DNA from: Motacilla alba alba
Lineage: Eukaryota > Chordata > Aves > Passeriformes > Motacillidae
NCBI RefSeq assembly: GCF_015832195.1
Contig: NC_052017.1
Coordinates: forward strand, 10,058,790 to 10,122,789
Length of the DNA stretch: 64,000 nt
Direction: 5' to 3'
In this document: positions 27,265 to 37,739 of the stretch, piece by piece
Position numbering within the stretch: the first letter of the stretch is position 1
Layout: each line of letters opens with the position of its first letter
Notes under the pieces: model-generated
Database searches by the model: none
What the model was told of the DNA's origin: nothing
What the model saw: only the letters and a program-made list of their open reading frames with translations
Program-made: the position numbers and the translations under genes

Positions 27265-27310
27265 GTATAGTATAGTATAGTATTCTTTAATATAATATAG
27301 TATTATAAAG
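27265..27310. repeat. TATAG pentanucleotide expansion inside the LTR
   Basis: At least three GTATA/TATAG units are followed by diverged TATAATATAG-TATTATAAAG. The stretch lies just upstream of the LTR poly(A) signal. It has probably grown by slippage after insertion or in the founding element. Confidence 0.85.
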
Positions 27311-27311
27311 T

Positions 27312-27317
27312 AATAAA
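27312..27317 (+). terminator. LTR polyadenylation signal AATAAA
   Basis: A canonical hexamer sits in the expected position in the 3' part of the LTR, about 75 bases before its end. In a solo LTR it could still end plus-strand transcripts early. Confidence 0.6.
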
Positions 27318-27390
27318 TTGACCCTCTGAGAACATGGAGTCAGATTCATCATTCCTGCCTTCATCAGGACATTTCTCTGCAAATACAATA

Positions 27391-27396
27391 ATTCCT
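27391..27396. repeat. Probable 3' target-site duplication of the solo LTR
   Basis: ATTCCT follows the proposed LTR end and pairs with ATTCAT on the 5' side with one mismatch. The call depends on the LTR ending at 27,390. Confidence 0.45.
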
Positions 27397-30300
27397 GAAA
27401 GAAACTGGATCACAAAAGATGTTCTTGCCATTACTTGGGGAAGTCCTTCCTTGGAGCCCAACACCGGCAGCTTCACGCACCAGCGAAACCTTCCACAGGC
27501 ACTGGCTGCTGCCAGCGAGTCAGCCTGGGCCAGCACCACCACAATGAACCACAACCGTTTCCTCTTCTCTACACAAATCTCTCCACAGAAATTTGCTCTA
27601 CTCTAATGCCTGAAACTGATTTTTAACACTACAGATGAGACATAAACACAATGAGTTTATCTTCTCAGAAGAAAACATTTCAGGGCCAATCTAATGGTTT
27701 CAAGGTGCATTAGGAAAGAGCTAATTCTGACAAAGTAATTCCTTTTATTCCTCTGATTTTCAGAGGGATGCTTTGCTGATATTTCTAACTTGCACACTTC
27801 TTTGGATAATCAATCACAAAAATAATTCTGTTCAGAATCTGTGATGTTGGGATGCCCAAGAGCCAGGTGGGTTGGCATGCTCCAGATTAAAACAGTCACA
27901 TACCAATTTGCAAGGTCTACAGAATTTGGAAATCTTTTGACTGACATATATTGCACAAGAATAGGAATTTTCTTTACGCTGATTACTCATATATTGCTCA
28001 GGATCTGCAACTTGCCCTCAAAATGGCCAGTGTCATGAATTGGTAAGGATTATTGTTAGCCTTCACGCTTGTAGACTGAACAAAAAGACTGCATTTTTCT
28101 CAGAGCATAGATTAACAGCACTAAATATGATGTTTTGGAACATTCACACAAAAACATCAAAAGTTGATTCTGCTTTTAATACTGGAAGGGTATTTATTAA
28201 GTTGCTTTTATATAATATTTTGGCACTTATCTGGCAGAAATTTAAGATGAAATACATAATATTGAGGTAACAATGTTTTCTGTGAAATATAAAATAATCT
28301 GGCACCTTCTTCTCTCCACTGTATAAAAAATAATTCAACTACAATCTTTCCTGGATATATATTATGTTACTCTCTGAATTAAATATAACCATTTGATTTT
28401 TTTTCCCCTTTTCTAATTTAACACAAAACAAACAGAAAACCACAAAAACCTAAACCAAGAAATCTGTTTAATATTGCCAGCTTAACAAAGTTGTTTGGAT
28501 GTACTATCAATTACTCTTTCTAGCCCCACAGTCACATATTAAGAAATCTTTAGGACACATTGCAAAGGAGTAGTACAAGAAATGCACACTGCAAAATGCA
28601 AAGAAAGTACCCTCCAAGGCAGGAAACTAAACTTCCAGGACAGTCTTGTTCTGATGGTTTTCAGTTCTGCAGAGCTTTCTATTTTTCTCTTCTTCAATTT
28701 AGCCCTGGGAAGCTGTTGTGGGAGGCATTATCTATTTGATGGGGATTTTTTTCCTCCAGATTGTAGCCAAAAATAGATGATGAGAGGAAAAAAAAAATAA
28801 AAAGAAGAAAGAAAATCTCATGTAAATAGCCTCAGAAGATGTGATTTACAAAAGAAGAAACCTGCCAGCCACAGATTAAACCACACTATATTTGTTCTGA
28901 AACAGAATTAAAATGAATAGCATCATTAACTGCATCTGCTGAGAAGTCATCCCCCTTCTGTACAGAATGAGTTTCTGCTGAGGAAGATTCCTTGCCCACA
29001 TCTCATCCCCAGACTGTGTGGGATAGAAGGGATAGAAACACACACTGGCTGTGGTCTCCTGTTTCAGACAACTGAAGGTGACAGAAGACAAAGAGAGGAA
29101 CATACTAAAATGGGTTCACCACAAGAAGAGGATTATACAACCTTAGATAGAATTTGCACAGTCAATGAAGAGGGATAAAAAGAGGAATGAAGGCATTCAG
29201 CAAATGACATATATACACACACACATACAAATAAAAATGAGAAAAAGCTCACCACTTCAAAACCCAATAATAAACAATATTATTCCATTATATTATAGTG
29301 TCAGAACTGTCAAGCAAGTCTGTAGATACTAATAAAGTTATGTAATTGTTTAGACTGAAATGCAACACAGTAATAGCTAAAATACTTTGCAGATGGGAAC
29401 AAGTCTATTAAGTCTGTTCTTGATTCTATGTTTGCTCTTAGACACCCTGACCATGTGTCTAAAAGCAAACAGAACAGGTTTTTTATTTGACTTATTCTTA
29501 AAAATGGATACCATAAAAACCAAGTAAAGCAAATGGAATATGAATCTGATCCCAAGTTACTGGGCAGAGGTGCTGGGTAGAGTTTGTCTCTATCTTTTTC
29601 AATTACTCATCAACCACATAAATACTCCCTAATATTTTTCCACTTTCATGGTTGTACATGACAATTTCAGTGTTGGAGAAACATGGAGGTATCTTTGTCT
29701 AAACCACGACACCACAACAGGCTGTGTTCTGCACCTACCCTATGTCTGTGGGATAATAAAGTCAAACAAATTTTAAAAAAAGAACCTTTGACACAAAAGA
29801 AAGAATTATTTTCAACTTTAAATTTGAAGTTTCAGTTGAAAAACTACAGTCAGACAGAAGTACAAAGTGCATTTCTTTCCAGACTACAAAGTACCACAGA
29901 AACTACTGAACATCTGCTTCAGAGGCAGCAGAACAGAGCTGTGTCCCAGCCAATGCATGACCTATGCAAACTCTCCCTGATGTTACATAGCAATAGCTTA
30001 TTCAATCTCCTCTTTAAATCATGAAAGCTTGTCAGCAATCAAGAGGTTAAATCCCTCTTCTCATCTTCCTCCTCTCCTCAGCTTCCCACACAAGACTGAA
30101 CCTATTTCATAAATGAGAGCTGTCCTCCTACATAAGATTCATATTAATAAAGTCACTCTTGGAGGATCACAGGCTCCATCTATCCCGGCACATTAAGCAG
30201 TGCCAGGCAGTGTTCCTGGGAGAGGGAACCTGATGGTCTGCACTCTCACCTGGGAGATGGCTCCTGGCAGCACCTGGCCCCAAACCAAGCAGGGCTCCCC

Positions 30301-33300
30301 CAAGCCAGTCTCTGGCCATGCATCAGCTGGGATGTGACCGGCCTGGTTTGGAGTGTGAGGCTCAGCAGTGCTGGCCAGGGCTCTGCTGTGCCAGCTGCCC
30401 AGGCAGCCACAGCCTTTCCATGCACTGGCAAATCCCAGCACCTCGCAGGGTGTGCAGCCTTGGAGCTCCAGCTGCTTTGCATTCAGGTGTCTTTGCCAGT
30501 CCCATGTACAGCCTTTGGGCAGCAGAACCAGCTCCATGGTACGTGGTCCCCAAAAGTTAGTTCTCCTCTGACTGTGGATGCTGTCAGCATCACCAGACAC
30601 AATGCACCATAACACTGGTGAGGCATCTCCCTGTGGTCCAGGCAAAAATATCTGTCATCAGCTGGGTAATGTAGAAAACCCAGTGAGTTTAAGTCTGGGG
30701 AATGTGCTCTGTTTGTGTTAGTTAGCTTACAAATCTGAGTGATAGTGAAACAAATCATTGTTTAAAATGAACTTTATGAGTGCAGAACACAGGCTCTAGG
30801 TACCAGTGCCTTCCACAGCTGCACTGAGCTGGGGGACAGCACTTCAGCAAAGGCATTCAAAACTGCCTATACTGTAACTCTTTAAACTGACAAATCAAGA
30901 TCTTTTCTTGCACCCAAAAATAACTTTGCCATACAGAGAAGAGATCAGACAAGTTCTACTGGATTTGATTCTATTGCTTCAATAAAATACAAATGTTAAG
31001 AGGGCAGAAAAAGTGATCTGAGGGCATTATTATCCTCACCAGCCAATACTCCATGTTATGGAACTCAGAGATTCAGACCTGTTTCACTCCTAGATCTGTC
31101 ACACATCCCCCGTGGACAGAGGCATCTGCAAAAGCTGACAACAGAAAAGCTTCCACTAAGACTGGTTTTAACTAAGTTCTGCCATCACTGTCCTTAGCAC
31201 CTGGAGTGAAGGACAGAGGAGGAAGGGGCACACATACAGGGATCTCTGGTAGAGCAGATGAAGGTGCACAGTCCACGTTCAGCCCTCCCTTTGGACCTAA
31301 GCACCACCAGTGGTACCACAGACAGTCAGGAAACAACCAGCACTTCACTGGCCAGCTCAGCATTGCCAGTGGTGTAACTGGGCAGACTCAGGCTGCAGGA
31401 CAGGCACCGAGCTATTCTGGGCTCTGACACATGAGATGCAAAAGTTGAAGGTGTTACTGCCAAGTCTTTGGTTTCCCAAAGCCTTTGTTCAGCCCTTCTG
31501 CTGGAGGTGGTAGAACCAACGTGGTGCGTGCCCCAGCTGAGGGCACCACCACCTCAAACTGTCCCTGTGAATCCCATCCTCTGTAATTACACTCAGTGAT
31601 GAAGATGCAGCTCTAAAGACACAGAGGGCAATTAATTACCAGAATCTACATTGCTGGTTTTAAGTATCAAATTAAGCATGCATTAAGAAAGGGCAGCACT
31701 GTGTTATATATTTTTGGATCAGAACACTCAATCAGTACGTGTGGAATAAAAGAACATTAGGTGAAAGCAACAATACTTTGAAAAATTTGATCTAAAAATC
31801 AAACTGAGAGAGAAATGGAGTTTTCTTTTTCCAGATGACTGGTATAACACGAAGTGACTTAACTCATCTGACAAGATGGATTACAGCTGGCCCCTTATCT
31901 CTTGGCCTGCTTAGTAACATGAAAGGAAAAGAAAAACAATGCATTAATTGATGGTGGAGAACGTTTTTCTTCCTAATGGTTTCCAGCCAGAATTTTTGAG
32001 CCTGAGCCATTTCCCAAATAATGGCTAGCATTTGTGTACACATTACTTTCTTTCATGTGACAAGGAAATGTAATTTTTCTTTGAAAACACACTCATTAAG
32101 GAAGCAAACCCCTTCCCCCCCCAGAAGCCTTTGCACCCCATTCATAAGTGTGACACAGTATAATCACTTTAAAGTTCTGGAGGAACCACAGATCCTTTGA
32201 AAACTCCCACAGCAGAGACACAGCCATGTGCCTACTCGCCAATGCCCTCTATTAGATCAGACCTACCCAGTATTTTAAGGTTATTTGCAAGGCAACAACC
32301 ATCAGAGATCTCAATCAGGTTGAGAGTTATTCTAGGAAAACATTTTTTAAAAAATCAAAGAAACCAATGATGATCACAAATAATTGAAAGGAGCAGGCAT
32401 TGATAATTCAGTCATAATATTACATAGGTTGATTACATGCTCAGAAGTCACTTGGAAGTCTTTGTTTTCTCTGATAGATGCTTTTCGGCTCAGTTTCACG
32501 GAGCCCTTTCAAGAAAAGGAAGTGCACAAAGGGAGGTGCAGATGATTGTGCTGTACTTCTCACCAGCCTCGGGGAGATGTGAGTGTGATGGCCAGGTGAG
32601 CAGCAGTGCCCCGAAATTCCCTTCTCTACCACCAACACTGGGATCCTCAGAAGACAAACTCAGCTGCAAAAGGGTTCAGTGAAAATCTCCAGCCACTGTA
32701 TGCTGTGTCTACCAGAGGGAGAAAACAAATACCTAAGGAAGACAGATCAAGACAGTGTGTCCTGTAAGTTTGTGCCACACTGCCAGCGATGCCTTGGGTT
32801 AAACAAATGCATCTGTGCTTGAGCCTCGTTTTTCTTGCTCTCCATTGAGCTGTGGCTCAGACCACAGACAGCATGGTATCTCTCCAACATAGGGGTCTGA
32901 GTTGCTGCCACAACAGAGACCATTTAGCACATTATCAGAAAAAAAATAGGATATTTTTTCTATTACAGCAAGAACTGCTTGGTCTCCCTGCTTGGGCTGC
33001 ACCCCAGGAGAGGCTTAGTTAAAAGAAATGGCAACTGCAGCAGAGTTCCCTGCCTGAGACTAAAGCTGAAGCTCAGTTTTACAAGGAAACAGATGCATTA
33101 TGAATGTGCAAGCATGCAAAATTAATTTAAACCCACCCTGCAACTAGGGAGCTGAAAGATGCTCCCTTGTGGAAGCAATCCCAGCAGTGGTGCCATGCAA
33201 GCAGTGCCTACCTGACTGGGCAGAATGGGATGCTGAACACCCACCACTTAGAGCAAAGCCAAGGCTAATGCTGCACATCAATTCCTATTATTTTATTTAT

Positions 33301-35350
33301 AACCCCAGTGCTGAGATGTGTACTAGCTATGTTGGGCAAGGCACACTTCCCCACTCTCTCTCTCTCACTGATGGATCAGTGGAAAGCTGGTGCTGCAGAT
33401 TTCAGTAATTTGCAACAATTATCACAAAAGGCTGGTGACCATCCATAAGAATGCAGCCACCAGCTCTTGCCTCATGTATGATCACAAACTGGGGATCTGA
33501 AAAAGGCCAGTCCTCTGCTGTGGTGGATCTCACAAGATCTTACAGATCTCTGTCATTTGGGAAGGCTTCAGAGAATGCTGTATTTTTCAGGTGATGGCAA
33601 GTTATCTAAAAAATACACTTATTCTTGTCAGCAGCTCTCTGAAACATTTAAAAGTTCATGCTAAGAGTAATAAATATATTTCATAACCATCCCAAGGGAG
33701 TTTTTCCTCATCAATGAATCTATTGTACTTGGCATGGAAGCGGTGTGACATTTTTTCCCCAAAGGCTTTGGAGTGATAAATGATAGCTAAAATGAATTTT
33801 TTCTATTATGCTTAAAGCCTTTGCAGAACAGGCTTTAAGAAGAAAGGTTTGGATTAAGAAGTCTAAAATTTAAAAATCTGGAAATGCAAATGTTAGAATA
33901 TTTGAAACACAGACACGACTGATACACAGAGATTAAATTAATTTAAGGCAAGCTCCCAGACAGCTCTTGGGTATGAAACAATTGAGGGATTGGAGAGATC
34001 TCTTACTGCCTTTCACACAAAAAACTTCCTCTGAAAATGCAGCATAAACTAAACTAACCTTATTAAAACATTATGACATTTCATTGATATTGAGCTGCAT
34101 TCAGATATTAAAATAGTTCAAGGATCCTTCAGCATACACTAGAAACATGTTTGTTCTTGAATGAGCTCACTTGAAGTACATATAGAAAGAGTAACAGTAA
34201 AATTATCAGCCTGAGGGCTTGACATTTTTAGAATCTAGAAATAAAAAGTTAACACCCAAAATTTTAAGTTTAGGTCACCAAATTATGAAGTTTTTTAAAA
34301 AATCAAATTAGATTATTTCTTTTGTGGTTTTGAAGTGCAAGCTGTAAATGTGACTCACATTTTCAAAAGTTTTAATGTAAAAATAATTTTATTTTGGTTT
34401 CAATGGAATCAGATGCAATCTCACCATTTACCAGGCTGGCTGGGTATTAAGAAAAATGTTCCAAAACTTCACTGTTAACTCTTCTTGACAGCTTGGTGTG
34501 GAATTTAGTTATATTCAAAAATTGCATTGGCCCCTGACTACCTTACTGAGATGGCACTATTTCCATCTCTCAAGTCCCTGTGAAAATGCCTGACCATTAT
34601 GGCCCCTTAGACTAAACTTTGTTCTGCACCTGGAGTCTCACATTGGCTGGGAGTGAAGTCCTGGCTGCACACTGCAGACGCCAGTCAGTCCTTCCAAAGG
34701 GGCACAGCAGCTTGTGACAGCACAGAGTGAAGAAATTTGTGAGATTCATCACCAGGTCTGAAGCTGAGAATCAGGACTAAAGAGCAATATGGGAATTAAT
34801 CTTTTCAATGCCTCCTAAGTGAAGTAACAAGATACACAATGGTTGATTACATGGGGAAAATGTACTTCTAAAAGACTTAATATATAATAATTTTTAAGCC
34901 TGCACAACAAATTTACAAGAGGCAAGAACTTCAGCTTTATCACTGTAGTCACCAACATCCTGAGCTGCAAATGTAGACTCAAACAGTTGTCAAAGGACCA
35001 CTACTTTTAAAAAAATGACACATCAGCTAAACAGTGTTGCATAATTCCAGAAAAAGCAATGTACTGTCATGCTTTTTATCCCACTTGGGCAATATTAGAA
35101 TAAGAAGTCAGTGCCATTAATATCCATTTGGATTCATTTCATGGTATCCCACTCCCATTCCAATCAAACCTCAGTAACTGAAAATAACCGAAGTCAAATA
35201 TTCTCTGTTTTCTAACCGGTAAATGTCTGTCACGCTGAAAGACATTTCCACAGGTGATTGAATGAGGCAGGGCAGCAGTTTATCAGACAGAGCATTTCAC
35301 CACCTGGCCACTGGTTTCAGTCCAGACTGAAATTGATCATCCATGTTTAA

Positions 35351-35351
<1 letters not shown>
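27397..35351. other. Gene-free stretch
   Basis: No gene is supportable. A GC-rich patch at about 30,190-30,640 has open frames on both strands and several frames at once, none with a recognisable domain. An exon-like segment lies at 32,478-32,595. There are short AC and CT runs at about 29,214-29,226 and 33,354-33,367. The remainder is A/T-rich unique sequence. Confidence 0.55.
32478..32595 (+). other. Splice-bounded open segment (hypothetical exon)
   Basis: A pyrimidine-rich acceptor (TTTTCTCTGATAG, to 32,477) and a consensus donor (CAG|GTGAGC, cut after 32,595) bound a 118-base segment. The frame starting at the second base is open throughout and across both borders. A second strong donor, GTGAGT, starts at 32,579 and would give a 101-base exon open in the first frame. 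CpG sites are kept (TTTTCGGC, CACGGAG, CCTCGGGG). I recognise no protein family. Vertebrate introns hold many such pseudo-exons, so this is a lead only. Confidence 0.13.
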
Positions 35352-35388
<37 letters not shown>

Positions 35389-35395
35389 AAAAAAA
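35352..35395 (+). repeat. Poly-A tract: 35 A, one G, 8 A
   Basis: An uninterrupted run of 35 A residues (35,352-35,386), one G, then 8 A. The sequence before it contains no recognisable gene and no AATAAA within about 30 bases, so a processed pseudogene tail is possible but unproven. CR1, the main avian LINE, does not make such tails. The lysine-only and phenylalanine-only open frames through it are artefacts. Confidence 0.95.
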
Positions 35396-35920
35396 GCCAC
35401 TAAAACAGCCCAAAGTTTCCAGCAGCTGTTCAGCAGTACTTATTACACTCCCTGGTAACAGTAAACTATTTGTACAATCTCTCCGTACAAAATGTGGCAT
35501 TAAAATAAAACCTTGGCCAAAATTACTGACATTTCAGTCCAGACAAGATTATTCACATGCCTGAAGTCTCCTGTCTTGGAGAATGATGACCAAGATGTCT
35601 TTCTTCCCAAATGACCACAATTTTATAGTACTGCTGCTGAACTCCAGCAAGATCCAGACTGTGGCTCTGGGCTGCCTCCTTCTATCAGTTATAATCTGTA
35701 TTTTCACATGATACTGATCACAAGGGTCGAATGCACACAGCCAACAACAGACTGCATTCATCTACAGGCAGACATATGTGTCGAGTCCCACAGAGTCTTT
35801 CCGGGGGGGAAAGTCTGTATAAAACTGAACAACCAATGTCAGGCTGCTACTGACCTGGCTCTCCAGAGGCTCCTCTTGGCTGCCAGCTGACCCCATCCCT
35901 GCTCCCCACCCCGTGCCTGT

Positions 35921-36175
35921 CTGGACCAGCACAGCAGTGAGAATGGTTCCAAGCAGGTTCAGTGAGAATAATTCCAGGCAGGTTCTGCCTTCCTGGACCA
36001 GCACAGCAGTGAGAATGGTTCCAAGCAGGTTCAGTGAGAATAATTCCAGGCAGGTTCTGCCTTCCTGGACCAGCACAGTAGTGAGAATGGTTCCAGGCAG
36101 GTTCAGTGAGAATGGTTCCAGGCAGGTTAAGTGAGAATGGTTCCAGGCAGGTTCAGTGATAATGGTTCCAGGCAC
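35921..36175. repeat. Hierarchical minisatellite, 25-bp units inside 72-bp units
   Basis: A 72-base unit starting CTGGACCAGCACAG begins at 35,921, 35,993 and 36,065. Copies one and two are identical by eye over all 72 bases, and copy three diverges. Inside and after copy three, a 25-base unit (AGTGAGAATGGTTCCAGGCA plus GGTTC) repeats with starts at about 36,081, 36,106, 36,131 and 36,156. Because 72 is divisible by three, open frames persist on both strands, giving a 24-residue internal repeat in a minus-strand frame (35,762-36,199). That frame is best read as a by-product of the repeat. The identity of the first two copies suggests recent duplication and likely length variation between individuals. 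Confidence 0.93.
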
Positions 36176-36688
36176 TTCCAGCCAGTGCCCAACTACCAAT
36201 GAACATTACTAAGTGCTGGGTCATCTTATACAAAGCACAGAATGGGAAATAGACTTTATTCAAAGGCTGGTGTTTCTGAGAGCGGTTGAAAAGCACCTGA
36301 ACACAGCCAGGTAAGTAGGAGTACAGGCCATAAACTTTTGTCAGTGCTGTGCTTACAAGAAAAACCAGGAGAAATCTTATTCCAGAGCCTCAGAGGCAGA
36401 TGGAAGTACCACACACAGAAAATACCTGATACTCGACCCTGAATTACTGCAATAATATACATACGGCATATGCAGCTTCAACAATTGTGCCTGAACACTG
36501 GCATCCCACAGAAGCATGTTTGGGGACAGGACCACAGGCAGCATTCACATGCACAGCCTCACTTGACAGCTGTTTTCCTGTTTGCTGTTTGTTTGTTTTC
36601 CTGGGAGGCCAGAATGACTAACTCAGCAGTCCCTGTTTGCAGAGTCTCATAACAGGGCTTGGAAGCATGAACTGCCCATTTAGGTCAA

Positions 36689-36712
36689 TTTTTTTTTTTT
36701 TTTTTTTTTTTT
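36689..36712 (-). repeat. 24-T homopolymer (poly-A on the minus strand)
   Basis: Twenty-four T residues are followed by ACCTGGGATC. Read on the minus strand this is a poly-A run after unremarkable sequence. It faces the 35-A tract about 1.3 kb away in the opposite orientation. Confidence 0.92.
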
Positions 36713-37138
36713 ACCTGGGATCTCAAGGTAACATTTACATGCCCTAAATACCAATTCCTTAGTATACTTTTAGCACAATTAGGTGATCAAGCAGAGCTAT
36801 AGCCATGTATTTCAGCCAAGCAGCCATTAACTACTGGGAGCAGCAGCATTAGCAGCTGGGAGTTTATTTCAGGGAACAAGGATAAAACCTTTCTCTCGAT
36901 CCATAAAAAAACCCATTGGAGAGTGTATACAAAATGAGAGGGACATTAATATTAAATGAGAAACCACAATGAGACAAAAAAGATATGACATAAAAAAGCA
37001 ACATTTTCAACCAGAAGACAAACCTATGGAATGTGAAAGAGAAGAGGGCAAGAAAAGAGGGAAGGAGAAAGATCATCTAGAATTCTTTAGAACCAGAGGC
37101 ATTTTGAATAGTTACACTTTAACTAAATTAGAAATAAC

Positions 37139-37229
37139 TGGATGAAATTCCATGACCAGTGTCATACAAGAGAGCAGACTAGAGGAACTAAGGTTCCTTT
37201 CCAGCTTTAAAATCTAAGATCCTATGAAT
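37139..37229 (+). mobile_element. Old CR1-type 3' tail
   Basis: The order GATGAAATTCCATGACCAGT, then CATACAAGAG, GCAGACTAGA, GGTTCCTTTCCAGC, TTTAAAATCTAAG and finally CCTATGAA follows the amniote CR1 tail ('...GTCAGACTAGATGATCA...GGTCCCTTCTGGCCTTAAAATCTATGA'), as seen in reptiles and birds. Only the last 90 bases or so survive, which is the usual 5'-truncated state of CR1. The level of change suggests an old insertion, older than the LTR. Recognition is from memory of the consensus. Confidence 0.75.
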
Positions 37230-37585
37230 AGAAAAGGAAAGAAGCTTGATTGGCAGCAATGGAGACACAGCTATACAAAATGTTATTTCAGGCAGAGAAA
37301 ATATACTGCCAAAAATAGTAAGAAAATATGTCTGACATATGCATGTACATGCTCTGTTCTCTACTACCCACATCAGTACTTACGTATTAAATGTACAATT
37401 TGGCAGGGAAAAAAAATCAACACCAAAGGATACAGTGGGTCCCAAGGGAATTGCTTCACAGGTGCCAATAAACTTGGAAAAATAGGAAAATCCTCAGATA
37501 TAGTTGGTCTTCAGCCCTGCCCAGAGCCCAGCAATTCCTTGGATTACAGAAGTATCTGCCCCAGCCACCTCAGCCTTGCTCCACC

Positions 37586-37711
37586 ATGGCCAGGATGTGC
37601 AAGAGCGAGGCACCGCCAAGGAAGGGCTGGCCCAAGAACAAGTTGTTCCAGCTGCTCACAGCTGCTGGACACTCCCTTAGGATTTGGGGACGACTGGCAC
37701 AGGTTGGGTAG
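37586..37711 (+). CDS. Small ORF in strong Kozak context (41 codons, hypothetical)
   Basis: The ATG at 37,586 lies in CCACCATGG, the optimal initiation context. A frame of 41 codons follows to the TAG at 37,709-37,711. AATAAA follows only 12 bases after the stop (37,724-37,729). The predicted peptide is basic in its first half (several K and R, a PPRKGW stretch), with a short hydrophobic part around residues 20-29 (LFQLLTAAG). A second overlapping frame on the plus strand is also open. The patch (about 37,500-37,735) is GC-richer than its flanks and keeps CpG sites, so it may be an exon, a retroposed piece or a chance frame. No protein family is recognised. Confidence 0.13.
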   Translation: MARMCKSEAPPRKGWPKNKLFQLLTAAGHSLRIWGRLAQVG

Positions 37712-37739
37712 CCAGCACTTCTCAATAAACAAAGAAACA

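Larger units (their letters stand above)
26968..27390 (+). mobile_element. Solo LTR of a passerine endogenous retrovirus
   Basis: A single LTR of about 423 bases starts with TGTGG. It carries a CCAAT box at 27,168-27,172, an inverted CCAAT (ATTGG, about 27,134-27,138), a TATA-rich stretch at 27,265-27,310 and AATAAA at 27,312-27,317. It ends near ACAATA, where the expected terminal CA may have mutated. I recognise it from memory as a repeat abundant in songbird genomes; the exact subfamily name is not claimed. There is no internal retroviral sequence, primer-binding site or second LTR nearby, so it most likely arose by recombination between two LTRs. The candidate 6-bp duplication differs at one base, which suggests an insertion that is not very recent. 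The 3' edge could be off by about 10 bases. Confidence 0.85.

Noticed and set aside
27303..27606. Overlapping frames on both strands at the LTR 3' end as retroviral gene remnants
   Set aside because: The LTR ends near 27,390 and what follows has no recognisable gag, pol or env features. The frames are chance.
35343..35564. Open frames with lysine-only or phenylalanine-only runs
   Set aside because: They are translations of the poly-A tract and carry no other recognisable sequence.
35762..36199. 145-codon repetitive minus-strand frame as a repeat protein
   Set aside because: The repeat is the DNA minisatellite. The 25-base units shift frame, there is no signal peptide or known repeat-protein pattern, and the opposite strand is open as well.
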